A DNA stretch of 64,000 bases from Thermus filiformis (GTDB lineage: Bacteria > Deinococcota > Deinococci > Deinococcales > Thermaceae). Positions within the stretch are counted from its first letter, which is position 1; each line of letters starts with the position of its first letter. The translations under genes and the position numbers were made by a program. Below are positions 53,523 through 62,978 of this stretch, one piece after another. The stretch spans positions 372,001-436,000 of the forward strand of contig NZ_JPSL02000040.1 of NCBI RefSeq assembly GCF_000771745.2, read 5' to 3'. The notes beneath the pieces were generated by a model. It saw only the letters and a program-made list of their open reading frames with translations, was not told where the DNA came from and did not search any database.

Positions 53523-53708
53523 CTACCAGCTGGCCTTCCGGACCCCGGGAAGCTGGCCCTTGTGGGCGAGCTCCCGCAGGCAGAGGCGGCAGAGGCCGAA
53601 GTAGCGGTACACGCTCCGGGCCCGGCCGCACCGGACGCACCGGGTGTAGGCCCGCACCTTGAACTTAGGGGTCCTCTTGGCCTTCTCTACTAGCGCTTTC
53701 CTCGCCAT
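53523..53708 (-). CDS. rpsZ: 30S ribosomal protein S14, zinc (type Z) form
   Basis: 61 residues with a complete zinc ribbon [20 protein letters not shown], the short C+ form typical of Thermus and Gram-positives. The C-terminal [15 protein letters not shown] is the universal S14 end. A 60-bp gap separates it from rpsH, larger than others in the cluster, holding only a Shine-Dalgarno and no clear promoter. Confidence 0.96.
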   Translation of the reverse strand: MARKALVEKAKRTPKFKVRAYTRCVRCGRARSVYRYFGLCRLCLRELAHKGQLPGVRKASW

Positions 53709-53714
53709 GCTCCC

Positions 53715-54263
53715 TCACTTCCTGAAGGGAAAGCCCAGAAGCTCCAGAAGGGCCCGGGCCTCCTCGTCCGTCTTTGCCGTGGTGACGACGGCGATGTCCA
53801 TGCCCCGGGGGGCGTCCGCGAGCTCGTAGGTGATCTCGGGGAAGATGAGCTGCTCCCTCAGGCCCAGGTTGTAGTTCCCCCGGCCGTCAAACCCGTTCGG
53901 GTTCACCCCGCGGAAGTCGCGGATCCGGGGCAGGGCCACGTTCAGGAGCTTCTCCAGGAAGATCCACATCCGGTCGCCCCGGAGGGTCACCTTGAGGCCG
54001 ATGGGCATGCCCTTGCGGAGCTTGAAGTTGGAGATGGACTTCTTGGCCCGGGTGACGGCGGGCTTCTGGCCGGTGAGGAGGGAGAGCTCCTTGGCCGCCT
54101 TCTCCAGGATGCGGGCGTCCTCCTTGGCCTCCCCCAGGCCCTGGTTCACCACCACCTTGACCAGGCGGGGCACGGCCCAGACGTTCTCGTACCCGAAGCG
54201 CTTGATGAGCTCGGGCCGAACCTCCTCGTAGTACTTCCTCTTGAGCGCTACGTCCAGCGGCAT
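53715..54263 (-). CDS. rplE: 50S ribosomal protein L5
   Basis: 182 residues: [68 protein letters not shown] and the terminal FPFRK. L5 contacts 5S rRNA and the P-site tRNA. Confidence 0.98.
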   Translation of the reverse strand: MPLDVALKRKYYEEVRPELIKRFGYENVWAVPRLVKVVVNQGLGEAKEDARILEKAAKELSLLTGQKPAVTRAKKSISNFKLRKGMPIGLKVTLRGDRMWIFLEKLLNVALPRIRDFRGVNPNGFDGRGNYNLGLREQLIFPEITYELADAPRGMDIAVVTTAKTDEEARALLELLGFPFRK

Positions 54264-54264
54264 A

Positions 54265-54597
54265 TCACTTCACCCATTCCTTGTCCAAGACCCCGCCACA
54301 CTTGGCGCAGACGCGCACCTTCTTGCCGTCCTCCAAGAGCTTCCGCCGCACCCGGGTGGGCTTGCCGCAGGCGGGGCAGAGGGGGCGGACCTTGGAGGCG
54401 TGCAGGGGGGCCTCCACCTCGATGAACCCGCCCTGGGGGTGCTGGGGGCTGGGGCGGACCGCCTTCTTGACGAGGTTCACCCCTTCCACCACCACCTTCA
54501 TCTTCCGGGGAAGGACCTGCTTCACCACCCCGGTCCGGCCCTTGTACTTGCCCGAGGCCACCAAGACGGTGTCCCCCTTCTTGACGTGCAGCTTCAT
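54265..54597 (-). CDS. rplX: 50S ribosomal protein L24
   Basis: 110 residues: [20 protein letters not shown] and [17 protein letters not shown], followed by a C-terminal zinc-ribbon-like [20 protein letters not shown] ending VCAKCGG. The ATG 54597 shares its A with the rplN stop (TGATG). L24 initiates 50S assembly. Confidence 0.96.
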   Translation of the reverse strand: MKLHVKKGDTVLVASGKYKGRTGVVKQVLPRKMKVVVEGVNLVKKAVRPSPQHPQGGFIEVEAPLHASKVRPLCPACGKPTRVRRKLLEDGKKVRVCAKCGGVLDKEWVK

Positions 54598-54965
54598 CAC
54601 AGCACCTCCGGCGCCAGGGAGACGATCTTCATGAAGCCCTTCTCCCGAAGCTCCCGCGCCACGGGCCCGAAGACCCGGGTGCCCCGGGGCTCGAGCTGGT
54701 TGTTGATGATGACCGCGGCGTTGTCGTCAAAGCGGATGGCGGAGCCGTCGGGGCGCTTGACCTCCTTCTTGGTCCGGACCACCACCGCCTTGACCACGTC
54801 CCCCTCCTTGACCATGCCCCGGGGGATGGCCTCCTTCACGCTGGCCACGATCACGTCCCCCACGGTGGCGTACTTGGCGTTGGACCCCTTGAGGACCCGG
54901 ATGCACATGATCTTGCGGGCCCCGGTGTTGTCGGCCACCTCGAGGTAGGTCTGGGGCTGGATCAT
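54597..54965 (-). CDS. rplN: 50S ribosomal protein L14
   Basis: 122 residues: [40 protein letters not shown] and [28 protein letters not shown], the full L14 pattern. L14 forms an intersubunit bridge. Confidence 0.98.
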   Translation of the reverse strand: MIQPQTYLEVADNTGARKIMCIRVLKGSNAKYATVGDVIVASVKEAIPRGMVKEGDVVKAVVVRTKKEVKRPDGSAIRFDDNAAVIINNQLEPRGTRVFGPVARELREKGFMKIVSLAPEVL

Positions 54966-55282
54966 GCCTTACCCCCCTTCCGCTTGGCCAGGCTCTGGTA
55001 GTTCTGGCGACGCACCAGGTACTTCTCCACCAGATCCGTCCGGCCCGACTCCAGCCTGCGCAGGACCCTGAACCGCTTCCGCTTGGAGATGGGGCGGGAC
55101 TCCACGATCTCCACCACGTCCCCCACCTTGTACTCCCCGTTCTCGTCGTGGGCCAGGTACTTCTTGGACCGACGGATCACCTTGCCGTATAGGGGGTGGG
55201 GAAACTGGCGCTCCACCAGGACCGTCACGGTCTTCTGGGCCTTGTCGCTCACCACCACCCCGACGAGCACCTTCTTAGGCAT
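54962..55282 (-). CDS. rpsQ: 30S ribosomal protein S17
   Basis: 106 residues: [40 protein letters not shown] and [22 protein letters not shown]-terminal extension (about 20 residues, [19 protein letters not shown]) makes it longer than E. coli S17 (84), as known for the Thermus protein. Confidence 0.97.
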   Translation of the reverse strand: MPKKVLVGVVVSDKAQKTVTVLVERQFPHPLYGKVIRRSKKYLAHDENGEYKVGDVVEIVESRPISKRKRFRVLRRLESGRTDLVEKYLVRRQNYQSLAKRKGGKA

Positions 55283-55499
55283 GCTCCCTCCCCTTGCGCT
55301 TCTCGTTCCAGACGGTGAGCAGGCGGGCGATGGTCTTCTTGGTGTCCCGGATGCGGTGGTTCTGGGACAGCTGGCCGATCGCCGCCTGGAAGCGCAGCTC
55401 CATCAGCTCCCGCTTCTTCTCCCGGATGAGCTTCTCCAGCTCCACGGGGGAGAGGCCGCGCGCCTTCTTCAAGAGCTCCTTCACCTCACTGCGCTTCAT
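55275..55499 (-). CDS. rpmC: 50S ribosomal protein L29
   Basis: 74 residues: [40 protein letters not shown] and the terminal [21 protein letters not shown]29 lies at the polypeptide exit and is a docking site for ribosome-associated factors. It overlaps rplP by 14 bp and rpsQ by 8 bp. Confidence 0.96.
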   Translation of the reverse strand: MKRSEVKELLKKARGLSPVELEKLIREKKRELMELRFQAAIGQLSQNHRIRDTKKTIARLLTVWNEKRKGREHA

Positions 55500-55911
55500 C
55501 GTAGGCGTCCCTCCTCACCACCTTGGTCCGGATGGGCAGCTTGTGGCCGGCGATCCGCAGGGCCTCCAGGGCCTGCTCCTCCGTCACCCCCGCCACCTCA
55601 AACATCACCCGGCCGGGCTTGACCACCGCCACGTACCCCTCCACATTGCCCTTACCCTTACCCATCCGCACCTCCAGGGGCTTCTTGGTGTAGGGCTTGT
55701 CGGGGAAGATGCGGATGAAGATCTTGCCGCCACGCCGGAAGTGCCGCACCATGGCCACACGGGCCGCCTCGATCTGCTGGGCGGTGATCCAGGCGGGCTC
55801 GAGGGCCACCAGGCCGAAGTCGCCGAAGGCCACGTAGTCCCCACCCTTCGTGGCCCCCTTCAGCCGGCCCCGGTGCTGCTTCCGGTACTTCATGCGCCTA
55901 GGCATCAGCAT
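55486..55911 (-). CDS. rplP: 50S ribosomal protein L16
   Basis: 141 residues: [40 protein letters not shown] and [21 protein letters not shown]16 supports A-site tRNA placement. I kept the first ATG because the T. thermophilus protein, as I recall it, also begins [10 protein letters not shown]. Confidence 0.97.
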   Translation of the reverse strand: MLMPRRMKYRKQHRGRLKGATKGGDYVAFGDFGLVALEPAWITAQQIEAARVAMVRHFRRGGKIFIRIFPDKPYTKKPLEVRMGKGKGNVEGYVAVVKPGRVMFEVAGVTEEQALEALRIAGHKLPIRTKVVRRDAYDEAQ

Positions 55912-55912
55912 C

Positions 55913-56632
55913 TTAGCCCTCCTTCTTCACCACGGCAGGGCGGCGGCGACGGGGGCGCTCCTCGGCCTTGGCCGGGGCGGCCGGCCGGGCCTGAGGCCGC
56001 GCGGCCCCGATGACCTCGCCCAAAAACACGTAGGCCTTCACCCCCAGCACCCCGTAGGGGGTGCGGGCCAAGGCGAAGCCGTAGTCTATGTTAGCACGGA
56101 GGGTGTGCAGGGGCACGCGGCCCAAGGCGTGCCACTCGGTCCGGGCCTGCTCCGCGCCCCCGATGCGGCCCGAGACGATGACCTTGGCCCCCTTGGCCCC
56201 GGCCTCCATCACCCGCTGGACCGCCTGCTTGATGGCCCGGCGCACGGCGAAGCGGCGCTCGATCTGCTCCGCCACCCGCTGGGCCACCAGGGGGGCGGAG
56301 AGGTTGGGGTTGTGGATCTCCTGGACGTTCAGGGCCACGTTCTTGCCCGTGAGCTTGGAGAGCTCGTCCCGGAGGACCTTGATCTTCTCGCCGCCCCGGC
56401 CGATGACCACGCCCGGCTTGGCCACGTGGACGGTCACCGCCACGTTGTCCGCCGCCCGCTCGATGTCTATACGGGCCAGGCCCGCCGGGTAGAGCTCCTT
56501 GGTAAGGAGGTCCCGGATCTTCTGATCCTCCAGGAGGAGGTGCCGGTACTGCTTCTTGCCCGCGTACCAGCGGGACTCCCAGTCCCGGGTGATGCCGAGC
56601 CGCAGGCCGATGGGGTGAATCTTATTTCCCAT
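55913..56632 (-). CDS. rpsC: 30S ribosomal protein S3
   Basis: 239 residues: [22 protein letters not shown]-domain [20 protein letters not shown] and [22 protein letters not shown]-terminal Arg/Pro/Ala-rich tail ([20 protein letters not shown]) follows. S3 forms part of the mRNA entry helicase. It overlaps rplV by 11 bp. Confidence 0.98.
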   Translation of the reverse strand: MGNKIHPIGLRLGITRDWESRWYAGKKQYRHLLLEDQKIRDLLTKELYPAGLARIDIERAADNVAVTVHVAKPGVVIGRGGEKIKVLRDELSKLTGKNVALNVQEIHNPNLSAPLVAQRVAEQIERRFAVRRAIKQAVQRVMEAGAKGAKVIVSGRIGGAEQARTEWHALGRVPLHTLRANIDYGFALARTPYGVLGVKAYVFLGEVIGAARPQARPAAPAKAEERPRRRRPAVVKKEG

Positions 56633-56963
56633 GCTTTTCCCCCAGAACGATGGTGATGTGGCTGGTCCGCTTCTTGATGATGTCCGCCCGCCCCCGGGCC
56701 CGGGGCAGGACCCGCTTCAGGGCGGGGCCCTCGTCCACGTAGGCGGCCTTGACGAAGAGGCGGTCCTCCAGCATGTCGTGGTTGTTCACCGCGTTGGCCG
56801 CCGCCGACTCCAAAACCTTGGCCACGGGCAGGGCCGCCCGCTTGTTGAGGTAGCGCAGGATGGCCCGCGCCTCCTCCAGGCTCTTGCCCCGGATCAGGTC
56901 CACCACCAGCCGGACCTTCCGGGGCGACATGCGGATGTAACGAGCAATGGCTTTCGCTTCCAT
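56622..56963 (-). CDS. rplV: 50S ribosomal protein L22
   Basis: 113 residues: [40 protein letters not shown] and [20 protein letters not shown]. The extended beta-hairpin lines the exit tunnel, a macrolide-relevant site. Confidence 0.98.
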   Translation of the reverse strand: MEAKAIARYIRMSPRKVRLVVDLIRGKSLEEARAILRYLNKRAALPVAKVLESAAANAVNNHDMLEDRLFVKAAYVDEGPALKRVLPRARGRADIIKKRTSHITIVLGEKHGK

Positions 56964-56965
56964 GG

Positions 56966-57250
<285 letters not shown>

Positions 57251-57255
57251 TCACC

Positions 57256-58083
57256 TCACTTTCTCCGCGCCAGGATGAACCGGCTCGAGGGCTTCTTGCG
57301 CTTGCGGGTCTTGCGCCCCTTGGTCTGCCAGCCCCAGGGGGAGGCGGGGGGACGCCCGCGGGGGGCCCGGCCCTCACCGCCGCCGTGGGGGTGGTCCACC
57401 GGGTTCATGGCCGCGCCCCGGACGTGGGGCTTGCGGCCGAGCCAGCGACTACGGCCCGCCTTGCCCAGGACGATGTTCTTGTGGTCGGCGTTCCCCACCG
57501 CGCCCACCGCGGCGTAGCACTCCCCGTGCACCTTCCTAAGCTCCCCCGAGGGGAGGCGGAGGACCACGTAGTCCCCCTCGCGGCCCTGGATCTGGGCGCT
57601 GGTCCCGGCGGAGCGGGCCAGCTTGGCCCCCTTCTTGGGCTCGAGCTCCACCGCGTGGACCACGGTGCCCACGGGGATGAAGCGGAGGGGAAGGGCGTTG
57701 CCCACCTGGATGGGGGCGTCCGGCCCCGCCACCACCTCCATCCCCACCTTGAGCCCGTCCGGGGCAATGATGTACCGCTTCTCCCCGTCCTTGTAGTGGA
57801 GGAGGGCGATCCGGGCCGACCGGTTGGGGTCGTACTCTATGGCCGCCACCTTGGCCGGGATCCCCACCTTGTCCCAGCGCTTGAAGTCAATGATCCGGTA
57901 GAGGCGCTTGTGGCCGCCGCCCCGGAACCGGACGGTGATCCGGCCCTGGTTGTTCCGCCCCCCGGTCTTCTTCAGGGGCTTGACCAGGGACTTCTCGGGC
58001 TCGGTCTTGGTGATCTCCGAGAAGTCCGCCACCGTCATGAAGCGGCGGCTCGGCGTGTAGGGTTTGAACTTCTTTACAGGCAT
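57256..58083 (-). CDS. rplB: 50S ribosomal protein L2
   Basis: 275 residues starting [40 protein letters not shown] lies in the N-terminal part and the essential GRAAxxPHVRGxAMNPxDHP-type block ([20 protein letters not shown]) near residue 228. ATG 58083 after GGGAGGAAC is chosen; an in-frame ATG 14 codons upstream is unlikely. L2 is needed for subunit joining and peptidyl transfer. Confidence 0.98.
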   Translation of the reverse strand: MPVKKFKPYTPSRRFMTVADFSEITKTEPEKSLVKPLKKTGGRNNQGRITVRFRGGGHKRLYRIIDFKRWDKVGIPAKVAAIEYDPNRSARIALLHYKDGEKRYIIAPDGLKVGMEVVAGPDAPIQVGNALPLRFIPVGTVVHAVELEPKKGAKLARSAGTSAQIQGREGDYVVLRLPSGELRKVHGECYAAVGAVGNADHKNIVLGKAGRSRWLGRKPHVRGAAMNPVDHPHGGGEGRAPRGRPPASPWGWQTKGRKTRKRKKPSSRFILARRK

Positions 58084-58132
58084 CCGTTCCTCCCACTTGC
58101 TCTGGGGCCGGGCCCCCCTTTCCAAGTGGACA

Positions 58133-58423
58133 TTAGACGAGCCCCTCGAGGGCCTCTATCCGCTGCCCGGCGGCCACCTGCACGATGGCCTTCTTCCTGT
58201 CCGGCCGCTTGCCCAAGTAGCGGCCCAGCCGCTTCTTCTTCCCCCGCACCTTTAGGGTGTTCACCTTTTCCACCTTGACCTTGAAGGCCTCCTCCACCGC
58301 CTTCTTGATCTCGGTCTTGGTGGCCCGGGGGTGGACCCAGAAGGTGTACTTGCCCTCTGCGAAGCCCGCGTAGGCCTTCTCCGAGAGGACCGGGGCCAGG
58401 ATGACGTCGTAGGCCGTCTTCAC
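58133..58423 (-). CDS. rplW: 50S ribosomal protein L23
   Basis: 96 residues: [40 protein letters not shown] and [21 protein letters not shown]23 at the tunnel exit is the docking site for SRP and trigger factor. It overlaps rplD by 4 bp. Confidence 0.98.
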   Translation of the reverse strand: MKTAYDVILAPVLSEKAYAGFAEGKYTFWVHPRATKTEIKKAVEEAFKVKVEKVNTLKVRGKKKRLGRYLGKRPDRKKAIVQVAAGQRIEALEGLV

Positions 58424-59040
58424 GCCTCACCTCCCGTGCGCTCCTGGAAAACCTCCCAGGCCTTCAGGTCCATGACCAGGACCTCGTGCCGCAGGATGTC
58501 GTACACGTTCAGCCCCTCCGGGTCCAGGACCCAGACCCAGGGGAGGTTGCGGGCCGCCCGCTGGACCCGCTCGTCCGCCGTCACCAAGAGGACCCGGCGG
58601 GACCCGTCCAGGCCCGCCCCCTTGGCCCAGGCCAAAAACTCCTTGGTCTTCCCGTTCACCCCAGCAAAGCCCTCCACCAGGAGGAGGTTCCCCTCCCGGG
58701 CCCGGTCGGCCACCGCCATGGCCAGGCCCTTCCTGCGCACCTTCTTGGGCAGGGTGTAGGCGTAGTCCCGGGGCTTGGGCCCGAAGACCGTCCCGCCCCC
58801 CACGAAGATGGGGGCCCCGATGTCCCCGTGCCGGGCCCGGCCCGTGCCCTTCTGGGGGTAGATCTTCCGGCTGGAGTAGGCCACCTCCCCCCGGGTCTTG
58901 GTGCTGGCCGTGCCGCGGCGGCGGCTCGCAAGCTGCCAGCGCACCACCTCCCAGAGGAGGTGGGGGTTGATCTCGGTGGGCAGGTCGGCCAGGACCTCGC
59001 GCCTGCCCTCCGCAGAGAGAACAGGGATGGCGTAGCTCAT
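58420..59040 (-). CDS. rplD: 50S ribosomal protein L4
   Basis: 206 residues: [20 protein letters not shown], the conserved loop [26 protein letters not shown] that reaches into the exit tunnel, and [20 protein letters not shown]. In E. coli L4 autoregulates the S10 operon; no similar leader is evident here. It overlaps rplC by 4 bp. Confidence 0.98.
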   Translation of the reverse strand: MSYAIPVLSAEGRREVLADLPTEINPHLLWEVVRWQLASRRRGTASTKTRGEVAYSSRKIYPQKGTGRARHGDIGAPIFVGGGTVFGPKPRDYAYTLPKKVRRKGLAMAVADRAREGNLLLVEGFAGVNGKTKEFLAWAKGAGLDGSRRVLLVTADERVQRAARNLPWVWVLDPEGLNVYDILRHEVLVMDLKAWEVFQERTGGEA

Positions 59041-59660
59041 TTCTCCACCTTCCTTTTGGTCTCGCGCACCACCAGGAGGCCGCCGTTCGGCCCCGGCACC
59101 GAGCCCTTGAGGAGGAGGAGGTTCTCCTCGGGGATGACGTCCACCACCTCGAGGTTGGTCACCGTGACCCGCTCGGCCCCGTAGCGGCCCGCCATCTTCT
59201 TGCCCTTGTAGACCCGGCCCGGGGTCTTGCGGTTGCCGATGGAGCCGGGGTGGCGGTGGATCTTGTGGGCGCCGTGGGAGTCGGGGCCGCCCGCGAAGTT
59301 CCAGCGCTTCATCACCCCGGCGAAGCCCCGGCCCTTGGAGGTCCCGGTCACGTCCACCCGCTCGCCGGGCTGGAAGATATCCACCGTGACCACGTCCTTA
59401 TCGGGGTTGAAGTCGCGGATTTCCTTGAGGACGCGGACCGGCTCCACCCCCGCCCGGGCGAAGTGCCCCTTCATGGGGCGGTTCACCCGCTTGGGGTTCT
59501 GGGGCACAAAGCCCAGCTGGACCGCCACGTACCCGTCCTTCTCGGGGGTGCGGCGCTGGACCACGGGGCAGGGCCCGGCCAGGACCACGGTCACGGGGAT
59601 GGCCCGGTCCTCCTTGAAAATGCGGGTCATGCCGACCTTGAGGCCCAGGATGCCCTTCAC
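59037..59660 (-). CDS. rplC: 50S ribosomal protein L3
   Basis: 207 residues: [40 protein letters not shown] and the long extension [40 protein letters not shown] approaching the peptidyl-transferase centre. It overlaps rpsJ by 4 bp. Confidence 0.98.
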   Translation of the reverse strand: MKGILGLKVGMTRIFKEDRAIPVTVVLAGPCPVVQRRTPEKDGYVAVQLGFVPQNPKRVNRPMKGHFARAGVEPVRVLKEIRDFNPDKDVVTVDIFQPGERVDVTGTSKGRGFAGVMKRWNFAGGPDSHGAHKIHRHPGSIGNRKTPGRVYKGKKMAGRYGAERVTVTNLEVVDVIPEENLLLLKGSVPGPNGGLLVVRETKRKVEK

Positions 59661-59974
59661 CGGCCACCTCCCAGCGTCTTGATCTCGATCTCCACCCCGG
59701 TGGGGAGGTCCAGGGTCATGAGGCTCTCTATGGTCTTCCGGTTGGGGTTGATGATGTCCACCAGCCGGTTGTGGGTGCGGAGCTCAAAGTGCTCCCGGGA
59801 GTCCTTGTGCTTGAAGGGCCCCCGGATGACGGTGAACCGCCGCACCCGGGTCGGCAGGGGGACGGGACCACTCACCTGGGCCCCCGTCCGCCGCGCGGCG
59901 TCCACGATCTTTTGGGCGGAGGCGTCCAGGGTCTTGTGGTCAAACCCCCGGAGCTTGATGCGGATCTTGGGCAT
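59657..59974 (-). CDS. rpsJ: 30S ribosomal protein S10
   Basis: 105 residues: [40 protein letters not shown] and [32 protein letters not shown]10 is in the 30S head and also serves as the antitermination factor NusE. It begins 8 bp after the tuf stop, so transcription continues from tuf. Confidence 0.98.
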   Translation of the reverse strand: MPKIRIKLRGFDHKTLDASAQKIVDAARRTGAQVSGPVPLPTRVRRFTVIRGPFKHKDSREHFELRTHNRLVDIINPNRKTIESLMTLDLPTGVEIEIKTLGGGR

Positions 59975-59982
59975 GCTTCACC

Positions 59983-61200
59983 TCACTCCAGGATCTTGGT
60001 GACGACGCCGGCGCCCACGGTCCGCCCACCCTCCCGGATGGCAAACCGCAAACCCTCCTCCAGCGCCACCGGCTTGATCAGCTCCACCGTGAACGTCACA
60101 TTGTCCCCAGGCATCACCATCTCCACACCCGGGGGCAGCTCCACCACACCCGTCACGTCCGTCGTCCGAAAGTAAAACTGCGGCCGGTACCCGCTGAAAA
60201 ACCCCGTGTGCCGGCCCCCCTCCTCCTTCTTCAAGATGTACACCGAGGCCTCAAACTTGGTGTGCGGAGTAATGCTCCCAGGCTTCGCCAACACCTGACC
60301 CCGCTCCACCTCGTCCCGGCCAATCCCACGCAACAAAAGACCCACATTGTCCCCAGCGATCCCCTCCGACAGCGTCTTCCGGTGCATCTCCACACCCGTC
60401 ACCACCGTCTTCCGGGTCTCGCCCAACCCCACAATCTCCACCTCGTCCCCAACCTTCACCTTCCCACGCTCAATCCGGCCCGTGGCCACCGTGCCCCGCC
60501 CGGTGATCGTAAACACGTCCTCCACCGGCATCAAGAACGGCTTGTCCACATCCCGCACCGGCGTGGGAATGTACTCGTCAATCGCGTCCAAAAGCTCCCA
60601 GATCCGGTCCACCCACTCGTTCTCCCCACGCTTGGTCTTGGGGTTCCGGTGCATCTGTTCCAGCGCCAAAAGCGCGCTCCCCCGGATCACCGGCACCTCA
60701 TCCCCGGGGAACTCGTACTGGTTCAGGAGGTCCCGCACCTCCATCTCCACCAGGTCCAGAAGCTCGGGGTCGTCCACCATGTCCACCTTGTTCATGAAGA
60801 CCACGATGTACGGGACCCCCACCTGCCGGGCCAAAAGAATGTGCTCCCGCGTCTGCGGCATCGGACCGTCCGCCGCAGACACCACCAGGATCGCCCCGTC
60901 CATCTGGGCCGCCCCGGTGATCATGTTCTTGATGTAGTCCGCGTGCCCAGGGCAGTCCACGTGGGAATAGTGCCGCTTCGCCGTCTCGTACTCCACGTGC
61001 GCCGTATTAATGGTAATCCCCCGCGCACGCTCCTCCGGGGCCTTGTCAATCTCCCCGTAGTCCTTCACCTCCACATTGGGGTTCTCCGCCGCAGCCACGT
61101 ACGTCAGCGCAGCCGTCAGCGTCGTCTTCCCGTGGTCCACGTGCCCAATCGTCCCCACGTTCACGTGGGGCTTCGTGCGTACAAACTCGCCCTTCGCCAT
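59983..61200 (-). CDS. tuf: Elongation factor Tu
   Basis: 405 residues delivering aminoacyl-tRNA to the ribosome. G1 [10 protein letters not shown] (19-28), switch region [16 protein letters not shown]3 DCPGHADY, G4 NKVD (about 137-140) and the C-terminal [23 protein letters not shown] 61200 follows AAGGAGG. Upstream lie tRNA-Thr/Tyr/Gly/Thr and downstream rpsJ, a combination discussed as a finding. Codon use is atypical for the window: several T-ending codons (GGT, CGT, CTT, ATT), for example around 60317-60340, unlike the adjacent ribosomal genes. Confidence 0.98.
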   Translation of the reverse strand: MAKGEFVRTKPHVNVGTIGHVDHGKTTLTAALTYVAAAENPNVEVKDYGEIDKAPEERARGITINTAHVEYETAKRHYSHVDCPGHADYIKNMITGAAQMDGAILVVSAADGPMPQTREHILLARQVGVPYIVVFMNKVDMVDDPELLDLVEMEVRDLLNQYEFPGDEVPVIRGSALLALEQMHRNPKTKRGENEWVDRIWELLDAIDEYIPTPVRDVDKPFLMPVEDVFTITGRGTVATGRIERGKVKVGDEVEIVGLGETRKTVVTGVEMHRKTLSEGIAGDNVGLLLRGIGRDEVERGQVLAKPGSITPHTKFEASVYILKKEEGGRHTGFFSGYRPQFYFRTTDVTGVVELPPGVEMVMPGDNVTFTVELIKPVALEEGLRFAIREGGRTVGAGVVTKILE

Positions 61201-61260
61201 TTTTTCCTCCTTGCACGCGAAAGCCGCCCTGGGGGTCGCCAGGGCTCCGGCCAAAAAATA

Positions 61261-61336
61261 TGGAGCTCGCGGCCGGGCTCGAACCGGCGACCTCACCCTT
61301 ACCAAGGGTGTGCTCTACCTGCTGAGCTACGCGAGC
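61261..61336 (-). tRNA. tRNA-Thr(GGT)
   Basis: 76 nt: acceptor GCTCGCG / CGCGAGC, anticodon stem CACCC / GGGTG with loop TTGGTAA (anticodon GGT), T-arm GCCGG-TTCGAGC-CCGGC, and encoded CCA. Last tRNA before tuf, 60 bp upstream of it; same transcript. Confidence 0.96.
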
Positions 61337-61339
61337 TCG

Positions 61340-61415
61340 TGGAGCGGGAGACGGGACTCGAACCCGCGACCCTCGGCTTGGGAAGCCGATGCTCTACCAA
61401 CTGAGCTACTCCCGC
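61340..61415 (-). tRNA. tRNA-Gly(CCC)
   Basis: 76 nt: acceptor GCGGGAG / CTCCCGC, anticodon stem TCGGC / GCCGA with loop TTCCCAA (anticodon CCC), T-arm GCGGG-TTCGAGT-CCCGT, and encoded CCA. E. coli has a UCC-type glycine tRNA at this place in its tufB operon. Confidence 0.96.
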
Positions 61416-61440
61416 GCGCGGTGTGCGTGCGCACACCTTT

Positions 61441-61526
61441 TGGTGGGCAGGGCTGGATTCGAACCAGCGTAGGCGTGCGCCAACGGTTTTACAGACCGTC
61501 CCCTTTGGCCGCTCGGGCACCTGCCC
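61441..61526 (-). tRNA. tRNA-Tyr(GTA)
   Basis: 86 nt with a long variable arm, as bacterial tyrosine tRNAs have: acceptor GGGCAGG / CCTGCCC, anticodon stem ACGGT / ACCGT with loop CTGTAAA (anticodon GTA), T-arm GCTGG-TTCGAAT-CCAGC, and encoded CCA. Confidence 0.96.
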
Positions 61527-61538
61527 ATGCCCCGTTTT

Positions 61539-61614
61539 TGGAGCCACCCAGGGGAGTTGAACCCCCAACCCCCCGATTACAAGTCGGGTGCTCTACCGGT
61601 TGAGCTAGGGTGGC
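61539..61614 (-). tRNA. tRNA-Thr(TGT)
   Basis: 76 nt: acceptor GCCACCC / GGGTGGC, anticodon stem CCCGA / TCGGG with loop CTTGTAA (anticodon TGT), T-arm GGGGG-TTCAACT-CCCCT, and encoded CCA. First gene of the Thr-Tyr-Gly-Thr-tuf transcript. Confidence 0.96.
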
Positions 61615-61647
61615 GGGACGGAGGAGTGGAACCTCGTCCGAGGGTTT

Positions 61648-61676
61648 AGGCTAACACATGGGGCGCCCTGTGTCAA
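61648..61676 (-). promoter_or_regulatory. Strong promoter of the tRNA-tuf-ribosomal supercluster
   Basis: Minus-strand TTGACA (61676-61671) and TAGCCT (61653-61648), 17-bp spacer, about 34 bp upstream of tRNA-Thr(TGT). It is the clearest consensus -35 in the region. The divergent beta-CASP gene starts only 10 bp beyond the -35. Confidence 0.8.
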
Positions 61677-61685
61677 GATAAGCCC

Positions 61686-62978
61686 ATGCGCATCACGCCT
61701 TACGGGGCCAGCCGGACCGTCACCGGTAGCGCCCACCTCCTCGAGGGAGCCGGGGCGCGGGTTCTTCTGGACTGCGGGATGTACCAGGGGGAAAAGGAGG
61801 AGAAGAACCTCGAGCCCTTTGGGTTTGACCCCCGGAGCCTAGACGCGGTCCTGGTCACCCACGCCCACCTGGACCACGTGGGCCGCCTGCCCCGCCTCTT
61901 CCGGGAGGGGTACCGGGGGCCGGTCTACGCCACCCGGGCCACCCTCCTCCTCATGGAGGTCATCCTGGAGGACGCCCTCAAGGTGACGGAGGAGGCCTTC
62001 TTTGAGGAAAAGGACCTGAAGGAGCTCTACGCCCACCTGCGGCCCTTGGAGTACAAGGAGCCGCTCAGGGTGAGGGGGCTGGAGCTTCAGCTCTGGAACG
62101 CGGGCCACCTACCGGGAAGCGGCTTCGTGGTGGCGGAGGGGGAGGGAAGGCGGTTCGTCTTCAGCGGGGACCTGGGCAACCGGCAGAAGGTCGTCTTGCC
62201 CGACCCCGAGCTCCCGCCCCAGGCCGACCTGGTCCTCTCGGAGGGCACCTACGGGGACCGGCCCCACCGCTCCTTCCAGGCCACGGTGGAGGAGTTTTTG
62301 GAGATCCTGGACCGGACGCTGAGCCGGGGTGGGAAGGTCTACATCCCCACCTTTGCGGTGGAGCGGGCGCAGGAGATCCTCTTCCACCTCTTTGAGAACC
62401 AGGACCGCCTGGTTCGGGCCCCCATCTACCTGGACTCACCCATGGCGAACCGGGTCTCGGCCCTTTACCCCCGGCTCCTCCCCTACCTGAGCCTCGAGGT
62501 CCAGGCCTACTTCCGCAAGGGGGTGAACCCCTTTGAGCCCCGGGGGCTCCGCCACGTGGAAAGCGCAGAGGAGTCCAAGCGGCTGAACCGGGCGGAGGGG
62601 CCGATGGTGGTCCTGGCGGGCAGCGGCATGCTTTCTGGGGGAAGGATCCTCCACCACCTCAAGCACGGGCTTTCCGACCCCAAGAACGCGGTGGTCTTCG
62701 TGGGCTACCAGCCCCGGGGCGGGCTGGGGGAGCGGATCATCCGCAAGGAGCCCGTCCGCATCCTGGGGGAGGTCCTGGAGGTGCGGGCGGAGGTCCACAC
62801 CCTGGGCGGCTTCTCCGGCCACGCGGGCCAGGACGAGCTCCTGGACTGGCTGAAGGACCAGCCCCGGGTCCTCCTGGTGCACGGGGAAGAAGAGAAGCTC
62901 CTCAAGCTGGGCCAGCTCCTGGCCCTCCGGGGGCAGGAGGTGGCCCTGGGGGAATGGGGGACGAAGGAGGAGGTGTGA
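61686..62978 (+). CDS. Metallo-beta-lactamase/beta-CASP RNase (TTHA0252-like)
   Basis: A 430-residue RNA-processing nuclease of the CPSF-like beta-CASP group. Zinc-binding motif THAHLDHVG (His59, His61, Asp63, His64), further ligands in WNAGHLPGSG and FSGDLGN, the beta-CASP cap (IYLDSPMANRVSALY) and the terminal GGFSGHAGQDELLDWL and LVHGEEE motifs. As I recall, T. thermophilus TTHA0252 is this protein and lies beside tufB (TTHA0251), which matches the divergent tRNA-tuf neighbour here. The transcript probably starts within a few bases of the ATG. The 3' end overlaps metF by 77 bp. Confidence 0.9.
   Translation: MRITPYGASRTVTGSAHLLEGAGARVLLDCGMYQGEKEEKNLEPFGFDPRSLDAVLVTHAHLDHVGRLPRLFREGYRGPVYATRATLLLMEVILEDALKVTEEAFFEEKDLKELYAHLRPLEYKEPLRVRGLELQLWNAGHLPGSGFVVAEGEGRRFVFSGDLGNRQKVVLPDPELPPQADLVLSEGTYGDRPHRSFQATVEEFLEILDRTLSRGGKVYIPTFAVERAQEILFHLFENQDRLVRAPIYLDSPMANRVSALYPRLLPYLSLEVQAYFRKGVNPFEPRGLRHVESAEESKRLNRAEGPMVVLAGSGMLSGGRILHHLKHGLSDPKNAVVFVGYQPRGGLGERIIRKEPVRILGEVLEVRAEVHTLGGFSGHAGQDELLDWLKDQPRVLLVHGEEEKLLKLGQLLALRGQEVALGEWGTKEEV

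Noticed and set aside
58084-58125. 14-residue extension of ribosomal protein L2
   Set aside because: L2 begins [14 protein letters not shown] in Thermus and a ribosome-binding site precedes ATG 58083.
61201-61305. 34-codon extension of EF-Tu
   Set aside because: It overlaps tRNA-Thr(GGT); EF-Tu starts [16 protein letters not shown] at 61200 with AAGGAGG upstream.
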